Source: G958296245 sp965262055 (GTDB lineage Bacteria > Chloroflexota > Dehalococcoidia > Lucifugimonadales > G958296245). Taken from it: DNA of 64,000 nucleotides. Location of the stretch: assembly GCA_965262055.1 (NCBI GenBank), contig CBDHEI010000002.1, forward strand, positions 868,001-932,000, read 5' to 3'. Below the pieces are notes generated by a model that worked only from the letters and a program-made list of their open reading frames with translations, did no database searches and was not told the DNA's origin. Shown one piece after another: positions 8,802-17,338 of the stretch. The first letter of the stretch is position 1. Each line of letters opens with the position of its first letter. A program made the position numbers and the translations under genes.

Positions 8802-9407
8802 ATGATAGTGATAGGGCTTACCGGAGGCATCGGGACAGGCAAGACTGAGGTCGCCCGTGTACTGAGAGGGCTTGGTGCAGCGGTCATCAACGCCGATCTG
8901 GCCGCCCATGAGGTCTATTCCAAAGACAGCGAGGGTCTGGCCGAGATAGTGGGCGCATTTGGCAAGGGCTTCTTGACTGCCGAAGGCTGCGTGGACCGGT
9001 CGAGACTCGCGGCACTGGTCTTCAAGGACAGGACCGCCCTCTCGCGGCTGAACTCCATCGTTCACCCGCGCACCCGTACCATCGTGGAGACAGAGTTGAA
9101 GCGTCTGCGTGAAGAAGGCGCCGATGTTGCCGTCGTCGAAGCGCCGCTGCTCCTGGAGGCGGGATGGACCGACATGGTGGACCAAGTATGGGTTACCGTC
9201 GCCACGGCGTCGCAAGCGGTGGAAAGGGCTGCGGCGCGCAGCAGCCTCGCCCCGCGTGAGGTCGAGGCGCGAATGGCATCACAGATGCCGCAGCAGGAGC
9301 GAATCGCGCTCGCAGACGTTATCATCGACAACGGCTCAGGCATCCGCGAGCTTGAAAAGACCGTAGAGGCAGAGTGGCGGTCCCTCACGAAAGGAACACG
9401 GGAATAA
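8802..9407 (+). CDS. coaE: Dephospho-CoA kinase
   Basis: A 201-aa kinase that phosphorylates the 3'-OH of dephospho-CoA in the last step of CoA biosynthesis. The P-loop GGIGTGKT (8-15) opens the protein. It is followed by the ADLAAHEVY segment and by PLLLEAGW, both typical of CoaE. Length is normal for the family. The ATG at 8802 has GGAG 7 nt upstream; the long upstream open frame carries no ribosome site and overlaps the promoter. A Nudix gene of the CoA-pyrophosphatase type lies two genes downstream, a possible link through CoA turnover. Confidence 0.93.
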   Translation: MIVIGLTGGIGTGKTEVARVLRGLGAAVINADLAAHEVYSKDSEGLAEIVGAFGKGFLTAEGCVDRSRLAALVFKDRTALSRLNSIVHPRTRTIVETELKRLREEGADVAVVEAPLLLEAGWTDMVDQVWVTVATASQAVERAAARSSLAPREVEARMASQMPQQERIALADVIIDNGSGIRELEKTVEAEWRSLTKGTRE

Positions 9408-9414
9408 ACCTGAT

Positions 9415-10320
9415 ATGACCACATCCACTACTACCCTGTTTCGCAGCTACATCGTCGAGGAGTACTCGCTGACCGAGGAGCCGTACTACGTGCCAGTCGG
9501 CGACGAGATAGAGCTCTTCGAGGCCGCCTACCACTCCAAAATCCCCGTACTCTTCAAGGGCCCGACCGGCTGCGGGAAGACGCGCTTCGTAGAGTACATG
9601 TCCTACCGCATGGGCAGGCCCCTGACCCAGGTGAAGGAGGGACCCGAAAGGCGTTCCGACAACATGAGAGCAGGCGACAACGGATCCTTGCCCCTGGTCA
9701 CCATCGCCTGCCACGAGGACCTGACGGCGAGCGACCTCGTGGGACGGTATCTGTTGCAGAGGGACAGCACCGTATGGATAGACGGGCCGCTGACCCGCGC
9801 TGTCAAGGCGGGGGGTATCTGCTATCTCGACGAGATCGTCGAGGCCCGCAAGGATACGACGGTCCTGATCCACCCGCTAACCGACCACCGCAGGATCCTG
9901 CCCATAGAGAAGCGCGGCGAGCTCCTGGAGGCCGCCGACGGCTTCCTACTGGTGATGTCCTACAACCCCGGCTACCAGAGCGCCCTGAAGGACCTGAAGC
10001 ACAGCACGCGCCAGAGGTTCGTGGCCATCGAGTTCAATTCGCCCCCGCCCGACATAGAGGCGCAGATAATCGAGCACGAGTCCGGCGTCGACGCGGACAC
10101 CGCGAAGCGCCTGGCCAAGCTGGGCGAGAAGGTTCGCAACCTGAGGGAACACGGACTCGCCGAGGGTGCCAGCACGAGGCTGCTGATCTACGCGGGCAAG
10201 CTAATGGTCAGCGGCATCAGCCCCAGGCGCGCCTGTCAGGTCGCGGTGAACTGGGCGGTCACGGACGACGAGCCGCTGCAACAGGGCATCGAGGAGGTGA
10301 TCTCGTCGATATTCGAGTAG
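9415..10320 (+). CDS. CbbQ/NirQ/NorQ-type MoxR AAA+ ATPase
   Basis: A 301-aa AAA+ ATPase with Walker A GPTGCGKT (49-56) and a Walker B ending CYLDE (about 133-138). The ACHEDLTASDLVGRYLL and SYNPGYQS stretches are characteristic of CbbQ/NorQ ATPases. With their VWA partner (CbbO/NorD) these remodel metalloenzymes such as Rubisco or nitric oxide reductase. The partner is the NorD-like gene two positions downstream. No Rubisco or NO reductase gene is in the window, so the client is unknown. Confidence 0.88.
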   Translation: MTTSTTTLFRSYIVEEYSLTEEPYYVPVGDEIELFEAAYHSKIPVLFKGPTGCGKTRFVEYMSYRMGRPLTQVKEGPERRSDNMRAGDNGSLPLVTIACHEDLTASDLVGRYLLQRDSTVWIDGPLTRAVKAGGICYLDEIVEARKDTTVLIHPLTDHRRILPIEKRGELLEAADGFLLVMSYNPGYQSALKDLKHSTRQRFVAIEFNSPPPDIEAQIIEHESGVDADTAKRLAKLGEKVRNLREHGLAEGASTRLLIYAGKLMVSGISPRRACQVAVNWAVTDDEPLQQGIEEVISSIFE

Positions 10321-10330
10321 GCCGGGCCCT

Positions 10331-10942
10331 GTGACACTCCTCGCCGACCCCACTCTGGAAGCCGTGGGAAATGCTCTCGCCAGCAGCCCCAAGACGGACC
10401 TCAGCGACTCGTCGCTAACGCCCGCTGCCGTGCTGCTGCTCCTATATCCGAAGGCAGGCGACTACAGCATCCTCCTGAACAAGCGCAGCAACTCCGTGGA
10501 GGAGCACAAGGGGGAGATCGCACTGCCCGGAGGCAGATGGGACGAGGGAGACACAGACCTGCTGGACACGGCTCTGCGGGAGACGCGCGAGGAGATGGGG
10601 GTGCATCCCTCCGACGTGGAGGTCCTCGGCGGTCTGGGCGACTTCGAGACGATCTCGAATTACGCCGTCAGCACTTTCGTGGGGACGATTCCCGCCCCTT
10701 ACGCATTCTTCCCCAACGAGGAGGTGGCGGAGGTCATCGAAGCCCCGGTCAGCTATCTGCTCGACACCCGCGGCTGGCGCGATGACGCCTGGATAGAAGG
10801 GGGGCGAGTCCACCGGAGGCCGGCCTTCGGCTACGAAGGGCACTTGGTCTACGGCGCGACGGGTGTCATACTGGGCCGGTTCCTGGACATAGCGGCGTCG
10901 GCGTGGCACAAGGAGTCCGAATGGACGAGAAGACGGAGCTGA
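10331..10942 (+). CDS. Nudix hydrolase, CoA-pyrophosphatase-like
   Basis: A 203-aa Nudix protein. The Nudix box runs from about residue 67 (GGRWDEGD) to 90 (RETREEMG) and matches GX5EX7REUXEEXGU. The preceding LLNKRSNSVEEHKGEIALPG is typical of the CoA-pyrophosphatase (NudL/CoAse) subfamily, which cleaves CoA to 4'-phosphopantetheine and 3',5'-ADP. It starts with GTG 10 nt after the CbbQ-like gene. Its last 22 nt overlap the NorD-like start, so it is embedded inside the ATPase/VWA module. Substrate is inferred from subfamily. Confidence 0.85.
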   Translation: MTLLADPTLEAVGNALASSPKTDLSDSSLTPAAVLLLLYPKAGDYSILLNKRSNSVEEHKGEIALPGGRWDEGDTDLLDTALRETREEMGVHPSDVEVLGGLGDFETISNYAVSTFVGTIPAPYAFFPNEEVAEVIEAPVSYLLDTRGWRDDAWIEGGRVHRRPAFGYEGHLVYGATGVILGRFLDIAASAWHKESEWTRRRS

Positions 10943-13900
10943 CTCGGGAGAGCGTCCTCCGGGAGCTTGAGGCGTACCCCTCCGCGGTCTCGGAGGAGTT
11001 CGACAGGTCCTGGAAGGCGATGGCCTCCACGGTCAACGAGCGGCAGCTCGCCGACTGGGCCGGTCTGGGCCTGCGCCTTGCCGGGGAAACGATACGCTCG
11101 TGGGAGGCCGCGGCGGAGTACTTCGCGGCCAGCCCGCGCGTCGTAGGGCTGATGCCTTTCAACTACTTCGTGAGGTGGGCCGAAAGCGGCAAAGACCTGT
11201 GCAGCACTTCGCCGGTGCTGGGCACCGCTTACTACCGGGCGAGCCCCGGCGTGATGTCGCGGCTCAGGTCCCGCCACATCGAGTCGTGGGCGGCCATGGG
11301 CCGCAGTCTCTACAAGGGGACCTGGAAGTCCGGCGCCCTGAGCACCAAGTTCTTCGAGTCCAGCCCGTCGCTGCTGGGGACACTGACCGTGCCGGAGCTG
11401 GAGCGCTTCGTGGCGCTGCTGGGGCTGCTGTCACACCGTTCCTACGACCTGGCCGGGGAGTGCATCTCCAGCGGGTTGAAGATATTCCCGCAGCTCGGTG
11501 ATGAGAAGGGGGCCTTCCTCTCCATGGCTTCCTCCCTTACCTCCGGCAGCTGGAGGCAGGTCAAGAGCCTGTTCGAGGCCGCATCCAGGTCTCTCCCCAA
11601 GGTGGAGCCGAGCCAGAGGCAGAGGTTTCTCAAGCTGGTGGACCGGCTCCGCGAGGCCGGAGCCAACGCCCCAGCGTCGATGATAGAGATCTCGTCCGCC
11701 ATGAGCGAGCTCGACAAGTCCATGAGCGGCGAGCTTTTGGGTCTTGCCGAGCGCCTCGCCGATGTCTCGCCGGAGGCCGTGCCGTCGTTCTTCCGCAACT
11801 CGCCTACCGTGCTCGACCGGGTATCGATGAGCCAGATGGAGAGGTGGTTCGACAGGGGCCTCTCCACCATGCAGGAGAACGCAGACGCGGGGCTTTCGTA
11901 TTTCAGACTGGAATCGTCGCGCTCCCTGGAGGTCCTGGAGACCCTGTCGTCGAGCGTGGAGCTGGCCCGTATCAAGGACCTGATGGAGCGGTACTGCAAG
12001 GCGCTGGCTGGGGCGGACATCGAGCTTTGCGAGAGCCGCGAGCTGGCGGACCGGCATATCGGCTGGGTATCGGAAGAGTCGCCCTCTACGGAGGGCACGG
12101 CAGTGTACGTCCCGTCCGTGGTCGACAGGTACCCGTCCAAGGCGCGTAACTTCACCCTTTACAAGGTCGTATCTACCCACCAGGTGGGGCACCTGGAGTT
12201 CGGCAGCTTCCTGTTCAAGTACGACCGTCCATCGACGCGCTTCGAAGACCTGCGTCCGACGCTGGACGCGGCGGAAAGGAGCGCCGCCGGGGAAGACGGC
12301 GGGAGTGGCTGGGCAACGGACATGCAGCGGTTTTTCGACATGTTCGCGAACCGCAAGCTCGCGCTGGACATATTCACCGTCGTCGAGGACGGCAGGCTCG
12401 ACGGCCTAGTCAAGGTGGAGTACCTCGGCATCAGGGCCGACTACGCCGCCGTCCAGGCCGACTCCATCCCGTCCAGGCCTGCCATAGAGTCGCTGCCGGC
12501 CCAGGAAGCCCTCGTAGAGCTGCTAGTCCGCATCAGTCTGGATCAGAAGACGGGCCTCGCCGCACCAGCCAAGTACGCGAGCCACGCCCGCAGGATCGCC
12601 AGTATCGCCGAGCGTGTGATCGACGCCGAGGCCACTGTGGAGGATACGGCCGAAGCGACGATCAGGATATACGCGATCCTCGACGAGATCCCCAACGAGC
12701 AGGTAGCGCCCGAGGACTGGGAGGACGTAGACTCGGACGCCGATGAGGAGGACGACCTGAGCCCGGAGGAGATTGAGAACCTCCTGGAGCAGATGATGGG
12801 CGTCCCGGCGGATGCGCCTGGCGGCGACGCCGCCGAGAGCGACTACGAGCAGGTGCGGGAGGTGGACTACAGGGGACAGTTCAAGCCGGAGACGGTCCAG
12901 CTCCTGTCGCAGCTTCGCGCCAGCCGGGACGAGTCGGTCGAAGGCGGCGAGCCGCTGACCCAGGAAGCCCTCGAAGAGCTGCTGGCGAGCAGCGCCGAGG
13001 TCGATATGCAAGCCGCCGAGGGCGACGCCAACGACACCGGTGGGGAGTTCGCCGAGAACATGCTGAAGGAGGCCGGGCTGACCGCCCCGAGGTCGCCGGA
13101 CACGGGACAGGGCCCGCTGACCCACGTCGAGGAAGGCGGAGGCCCCCTGGACGCCACGGAGCCAGAGACCTTCGTGTACAACGAGTGGGACTTCCGGGCC
13201 GACGACTACAAGCCCAATTGGTGCGTTGTGCGCCAGAAAGGCATGGCGGAGGGCGATCCTACCTTCTACGGCTCGACGCTGCAGAGCTACGGTTCGCTGG
13301 TGAACCAGGTGAAGCGGCAGTTCGAGATGATGACGCCCGATATGTTCAAGAAAGTGCGCAAGCTGGAGGATGGCGAGGAGATCGACATCGACGACGTCAT
13401 TGAGGCGGTGGTGGACATCAAGACGGGTGCGGGTCCAAGCGAGAAGCTGTACTGGAGGCGCAACAAGGTGCAGCGCGACGTGGCGGTCGTCTTCCTCCTC
13501 GACACGAGCGCGTCGACGGCAGAGGCCATAGAGGACACCCGGAAGGCCGCTGACGACTGGCAAGCCCCCGACGACCCGGTCGAGTACATGGCGTGGCTCA
13601 GGAACCGCCGCGGCGACGGGATGCGCCGCTCATACAAGCGGATTATCGACGTCGAGAAAGAGGCCGTGGTACTCCTGATAAACGCGCTGGAGTCGATAGG
13701 CGATCAGTACGGTATCTACGGCTTCTCCGGATACGGCAGGGAGAACGTCGAGTTCTACACCGTGAAGGACATCGGCGAGTCGCTGTCGCAGAGCGTCAAG
13801 AACCGGATCGACCGCATCGCGCCACTACACGCGACCCGGATGGGCCCGGCCATAAGACACGCGGCCTCCAAGCTGGACGGGCAGGACGCCCGCACTAAGC

Positions 13901-14163
13901 TGCTCTTCCTGATTAGCGACGGGCGGCCCCAGGATCGCGGCTACAGCAGGGAGGGAGTGGAGAAAGAGTACGCGGTCCACGACACGAAGAGGGCCCTCGA
14001 CGAGGCTAGGGAGAGGGACATCAACGCCTTCTGCCTGACGGTCGACAAGAGCGGCCACGACTACCTGAAGTACATGTGCCAGGACATCGGCTACGAGATC
14101 CTGGAGAATGTCTACGAGCTGCCCCAGCGCCTGCTCTACCTGTACAAGCGCCTCACCATGTGA
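10921..14163 (+). CDS. NorD/CbbO-like VWA-domain protein
   Basis: A 1080-aa cytoplasmic protein whose C-terminal third is a VWA domain with MIDAS DTSAS (861-865) and a second motif LISDGRPQD. The long N-terminal part is helical with repeated units. An acidic linker (about 600-720) contains runs such as DSDADEEDDLSPEE. This architecture matches NorD/CbbO proteins, the partners of CbbQ-type ATPases. ATG 10921 has AAGGAG 6 nt upstream and overlaps the Nudix gene. Length is above the 600-800 aa common in the family because of the extended N-terminus. Confidence 0.85.
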   Translation: MDEKTELTRESVLRELEAYPSAVSEEFDRSWKAMASTVNERQLADWAGLGLRLAGETIRSWEAAAEYFAASPRVVGLMPFNYFVRWAESGKDLCSTSPVLGTAYYRASPGVMSRLRSRHIESWAAMGRSLYKGTWKSGALSTKFFESSPSLLGTLTVPELERFVALLGLLSHRSYDLAGECISSGLKIFPQLGDEKGAFLSMASSLTSGSWRQVKSLFEAASRSLPKVEPSQRQRFLKLVDRLREAGANAPASMIEISSAMSELDKSMSGELLGLAERLADVSPEAVPSFFRNSPTVLDRVSMSQMERWFDRGLSTMQENADAGLSYFRLESSRSLEVLETLSSSVELARIKDLMERYCKALAGADIELCESRELADRHIGWVSEESPSTEGTAVYVPSVVDRYPSKARNFTLYKVVSTHQVGHLEFGSFLFKYDRPSTRFEDLRPTLDAAERSAAGEDGGSGWATDMQRFFDMFANRKLALDIFTVVEDGRLDGLVKVEYLGIRADYAAVQADSIPSRPAIESLPAQEALVELLVRISLDQKTGLAAPAKYASHARRIASIAERVIDAEATVEDTAEATIRIYAILDEIPNEQVAPEDWEDVDSDADEEDDLSPEEIENLLEQMMGVPADAPGGDAAESDYEQVREVDYRGQFKPETVQLLSQLRASRDESVEGGEPLTQEALEELLASSAEVDMQAAEGDANDTGGEFAENMLKEAGLTAPRSPDTGQGPLTHVEEGGGPLDATEPETFVYNEWDFRADDYKPNWCVVRQKGMAEGDPTFYGSTLQSYGSLVNQVKRQFEMMTPDMFKKVRKLEDGEEIDIDDVIEAVVDIKTGAGPSEKLYWRRNKVQRDVAVVFLLDTSASTAEAIEDTRKAADDWQAPDDPVEYMAWLRNRRGDGMRRSYKRIIDVEKEAVVLLINALESIGDQYGIYGFSGYGRENVEFYTVKDIGESLSQSVKNRIDRIAPLHATRMGPAIRHAASKLDGQDARTKLLFLISDGRPQDRGYSREGVEKEYAVHDTKRALDEARERDINAFCLTVDKSGHDYLKYMCQDIGYEILENVYELPQRLLYLYKRLTM

Positions 14164-14172
14164 CGCGCGCCG

Positions 14173-14191
14173 TGGGCTGCGCTTCAGCCCA
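14173..14191. terminator. Stem-loop between convergent genes
   Basis: TGGGCTG-CGCTT-CAGCCCA forms a perfect 7-bp stem between the NorD-like gene and the convergent DapA-type gene, overlapping the latter's last codons. It could act in both directions. No T-run is present. Confidence 0.4.
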
Positions 14192-15074
14192 GCCCGAACA
14201 CGTCCTTCATCGCTTGTGCCACTCTCTGGCCCTGCTCCGGGGTCGTGGCCAGCTGCGGCGGGCATGGGTTGCTGTTCGGGTACGGCCCGCGCAGCCGTAT
14301 CGCCTCCTTGATCGCGTGAAGCCACCCAACGTCTAGCGCGGTCTTCATCCAAGGCTCTTCGTAGCGGAAGACAGAGGCCAGCGCGTCGTCGTAGCGGCCC
14401 GCCTCGAGCTCGCCGAAGAACTCGAACGCGATCTTTGGCGCAAATGGGGCGACGGTGCATAGATAGGCGGGCGACCCGAGCATGTAGCCGAAGACCATGT
14501 TCCGCATCTGGCCGGCGCAGACGGTTGCGAAGTTGAGGTCGCGGGTCTCGCGCGTCATTGTGTGGTAATCGGACATGTTGTGCACCTTGGCCCCGACGAC
14601 GTATTCCCGTGAGGCCAGCTCGGCTGCCAGCTTCGGCGGGGGGTCGAGCAGCCAGAGCGGGATGTCCGAGGCCTGCCCGATGCGGTCGAAGTAGCGTAAG
14701 TAGGTATCACGGTCAGTCGGGAAGCCGGAGTGAAGCTGCACCTTCACGGCGTCGGCCCCGACCGCGTCGGCGTGCTTGAGATAGTCGGCGCATGTTGTGA
14801 GCTTCCACCATCCGGTGGCGGCCACGAACAGCGTCCGGCCCGCGTTCGCCTTGGCTATCTCTGTGGTGAGCCGCCACACGTCGCGCTCCGATAGGTAAGC
14901 GTACTCGCTGCTGCCAGAGGTCAGCAGCAGGATGGGCGCGCCGTTCTCGTTGAGCCATGCAACGTAGTCCCGCACGGCCCCGAAGTCCACGGTGGCGTCA
15001 TCGTTGAAGCAGATGTTCAGGGGCACAACAGGCCCCCTGGTGCGTTCCACAACGGATTCCGCTCGGCTCGTCAT
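14184..15074 (-). CDS. DapA-family (DHDPS/NAL) aldolase or lyase
   Basis: A 296-aa TIM-barrel protein of the dihydrodipicolinate synthase/N-acetylneuraminate lyase superfamily. Seen are the PVVPLNICF opening, an LLLTSGSSEYAYLS segment in place of the usual GTTGE loop, and a candidate Schiff-base lysine in VVGAKVH. The DapA biosynthetic signature is not well kept, so a catabolic 2-keto acid aldolase or dehydratase is more likely than lysine biosynthesis. GGGAGG lies 7 nt before ATG 15074. It sits downstream of the two sugar-hydrolase-like genes in the same direction, consistent with a sugar or sugar-acid pathway. Confidence 0.75.
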   Translation of the reverse strand: MTSRAESVVERTRGPVVPLNICFNDDATVDFGAVRDYVAWLNENGAPILLLTSGSSEYAYLSERDVWRLTTEIAKANAGRTLFVAATGWWKLTTCADYLKHADAVGADAVKVQLHSGFPTDRDTYLRYFDRIGQASDIPLWLLDPPPKLAAELASREYVVGAKVHNMSDYHTMTRETRDLNFATVCAGQMRNMVFGYMLGSPAYLCTVAPFAPKIAFEFFGELEAGRYDDALASVFRYEEPWMKTALDVGWLHAIKEAIRLRGPYPNSNPCPPQLATTPEQGQRVAQAMKDVFGLG

Positions 15075-15113
15075 ACTATCCTCCCGCGTAACAGGCTTCT
15101 CGCATGCCGGGCA

Positions 15114-16925
15114 TCAGCCCGGGGCTATGGTGCTCATGTTCCAGCCGTCCATGGTGCGGAGCGGGACCAGGTTAGGGCCGAGCGCCGGCTCCCCATCCTC
15201 CATCCAGGCGCGTATCTCATCTCGGTGCCCGAGGCGCCTGAGCGCGTTCCAGAGACTCTGGAAGTTGGCCCTTCCGTGAGGCCCCTCGCAGTCCCAGAAG
15301 AAGAGGTGTCCGGCCCCGGCCTCGCAGACCATGTCGGCCATCCGGCGGTAGCGCTCCGGGCTCATCCACCTCGGCATCAGGTTGATCGCCAGCTTGCAGT
15401 CCGTGCCGCGCACCGCCTCTACGAACGGTTCGACCTCGCCGGGCTCGGTCCAGGTGTCGCTGGCTACCGGCATGGCCAGGGGCGCCGGGCTGTACGGCGC
15501 CACGGTGTCTACCAGCCCCTCCCTCGCCCACGCCGCGATGTCCATGCCGAAGTAGAGGTTGTCCTCTTCCTTGCCCAGCACACACGCCGTCACCTCCAGG
15601 CGCTTCCGGCGGCCCGCGGACTCCCGGTCCATCTGCTCGCGCACCCGGCGCATGAACCCGGTCACGACTTCCGCGCGGTGCTCAAGCCATCGTGGGTCGC
15701 GCTCGTCCAGGTCGCGGGGGTCCAGGCCGTGCTTTGCTTTGAAGCCCTCGATAAGCGGCGCTTCGTGGTCGACGTACGGCGGGCGGCGGTTGTACAGCAG
15801 GCACACGCCGTCCACGTCGTACCTGAGGACGTCCCGCAGCATCGCTAGCATGAAGTCCTGCACCTCCGGGAAGGCGAATGAGAGTCGGGACACGTCCCGC
15901 CCCTCCCGGTCGACGCAGTGAAGGTCAGGGCGCCGGTCGTAGAGCCCTCCGAGGAAGTCGTACTCTAGCAGCGGCGTAGGGTACTTCCAGCCCGCCATAC
16001 GGTACGCGGCGTGAAACTCCAGCCCTATCTCGTGGGCGTAGTCGAGGGCGACCTTGAAGCGGTCAATCCCCTTCTCGCGGAGAATTCGCCAGCTCTCATG
16101 CCTGATCCGGTCACCGCGGCGGCCGTAGTCGGGGGAGTCCACCGTGTCGATGGTCCTCCCCACCCTACCGTCGTAGTAGTTCAGGTCACCGTGGGCGAAC
16201 TCCCAGTAGACACGGCTGAAGTCGGTGTCCTTATACGGCTCCAGCTCGCTCATCACCTGCTCCGGCGTGGTGGGCCTGAATGCCATGAACGTACTGAAGG
16301 CGTCGTTATGGGCAAACAGGCGCTTGTGCGAGCTGTCCCTGCGGTCGGCCTGCAGAGCGTCCACCTCGGCCTCCGAGAGGGGGACCAGCTTGATGTAGGC
16401 GATGCGGGCCGGGGAGCACTCGACGGAGCCCGGCGCGTCGCCGGGAGCCACCCGCCGGGATACCTGGTGGAATCCGACCTGCTGCCCGGTCAGGTCGGCG
16501 GTCTTCCAGTAGAGCTCCTCCAGGTTCATGCGCTTGAGGTGGCCGTCGGGGACGATGGTCAGCTTCGTGAACGCCTTATCGCCGGTCAGCTTTACGCCCA
16601 CGGGGATGTGATCGTGGCCGCCGGCGCTGACCGCCCAGTGAATCTCGTGGCCGGATGGGACGTGGAGGCCGATGGATACGGCGTGCCACCCCTTCACGTC
16701 GAGGGGATAGGTCACGTCGGCGGCTTCCGTCTCCGTGCCCGCCGCGATCAGCGTGCCGCTGAAGTCCTGCGTCTCGAAGGGCATGGTCCGCCAGCGGCCG
16801 CGGGATGGGCGGGCGGTCAGCGCATCGGACGGCAGACACCTGTCCAGGTCTGTTACGTAGATGGGCTCGGCTTCGAGACCCCGGTCGGCTATGAAATCCA
16901 ATTTACATGGATGGGCAGGATTCAC
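15114..16925 (-). CDS. Putative glycoside hydrolase-like TIM-barrel protein
   Basis: A 603-aa protein without a confidently recognised family name. An N-terminal beta-sandwich-like region (to about 200) precedes a barrel-like region. That region contains FKVALDYAHEIGLEFHAAYR, a DVDGVCLLYNRRPP segment and a MDIAAWAREGLVDTVAPY segment, which resemble hypothetical glycoside hydrolase families. No signal peptide is seen. The best start is GTG 16925, preceded at 8 nt by AAAGGAGG. That ribosome site lies inside the 3' end of the GxxExxY gene and the start codon lies in its flanking repeat. The original start may have been altered by that insertion. Confidence 0.6.
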   Translation of the reverse strand: MNPAHPCKLDFIADRGLEAEPIYVTDLDRCLPSDALTARPSRGRWRTMPFETQDFSGTLIAAGTETEAADVTYPLDVKGWHAVSIGLHVPSGHEIHWAVSAGGHDHIPVGVKLTGDKAFTKLTIVPDGHLKRMNLEELYWKTADLTGQQVGFHQVSRRVAPGDAPGSVECSPARIAYIKLVPLSEAEVDALQADRRDSSHKRLFAHNDAFSTFMAFRPTTPEQVMSELEPYKDTDFSRVYWEFAHGDLNYYDGRVGRTIDTVDSPDYGRRGDRIRHESWRILREKGIDRFKVALDYAHEIGLEFHAAYRMAGWKYPTPLLEYDFLGGLYDRRPDLHCVDREGRDVSRLSFAFPEVQDFMLAMLRDVLRYDVDGVCLLYNRRPPYVDHEAPLIEGFKAKHGLDPRDLDERDPRWLEHRAEVVTGFMRRVREQMDRESAGRRKRLEVTACVLGKEEDNLYFGMDIAAWAREGLVDTVAPYSPAPLAMPVASDTWTEPGEVEPFVEAVRGTDCKLAINLMPRWMSPERYRRMADMVCEAGAGHLFFWDCEGPHGRANFQSLWNALRRLGHRDEIRAWMEDGEPALGPNLVPLRTMDGWNMSTIAPG

Positions 16926-17338
16926 AGGATTATCCTCCTTTACTCCGGGTGAATCGCTTGAATTCCAGTCGCGGCTTGCCGAAGTTGATGAGCAGTCCCA
17001 CCCGGATGCCAGTGGCATTCAAGTAGTTGATGACTTGCGCTTCATGCTCCAGAGTGAGGGCCTTAACAGCTTTGAGTTCCACGATGACTCTATCATCAAC
17101 CAGAATGTCAGCGTAGAAGTCGCCAACGGGCTTACCGCGATAGCTTATGCGGATTGGCCTCTGGGCCTCAGCCGATATTCCGGCATCGGAGAGGGCAATC
17201 ATCATGGCCCTCTCGTATACCGACTCCAGGAATCCGCTCCCAAGTTCATTGATGACCTCGAAGGCGCAGCCAATGATCGAGCGAGTCAGATCAGCATGTA
17301 GCAGCTCCTTATCCTGTCTATCCTGTTCATCCATGTCC
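16904..17338. repeat. Imperfect inverted repeats flanking the GxxExxY gene
   Basis: The plus strand at 17309-17338 and the minus strand at about 16933-16904 share a 30-nt pattern built on ATCCTGT..ATCCTG..CATCCATGT, with 23 of 30 positions identical by eye. They point inward from both ends of the GxxExxY gene, so the pair behaves like terminal inverted repeats. Confidence 0.6.
16930..17334 (-). CDS. GxxExxY protein in an inverted-repeat cassette
   Basis: A 134-aa protein of the GxxExxY family, with GSGFLESVYERAM matching the name motif and a PD-(D/E)XK-like core (ILVDDRVIVELKAVK). The cellular role of the family is unknown. The gene begins inside a repeat unit (MDEQDRQDK is encoded by ATGGATGAACAGGATAGACA). 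A related, oppositely oriented repeat follows the stop. It lies 3 nt after the stop of the propeller gene and directly before the TIM-barrel gene, splitting what looks like one operon. This is consistent with insertion of a small mobile cassette. Confidence 0.85.
   Translation of the reverse strand: MDEQDRQDKELLHADLTRSIIGCAFEVINELGSGFLESVYERAMMIALSDAGISAEAQRPIRISYRGKPVGDFYADILVDDRVIVELKAVKALTLEHEAQVINYLNATGIRVGLLINFGKPRLEFKRFTRSKGG

Noticed and set aside
9415..14163. Calling the second ATPase-VWA module a nitric oxide reductase or Rubisco activation operon
   Set aside because: No NorB/NorC or Rubisco gene is present, so the client cannot be named.
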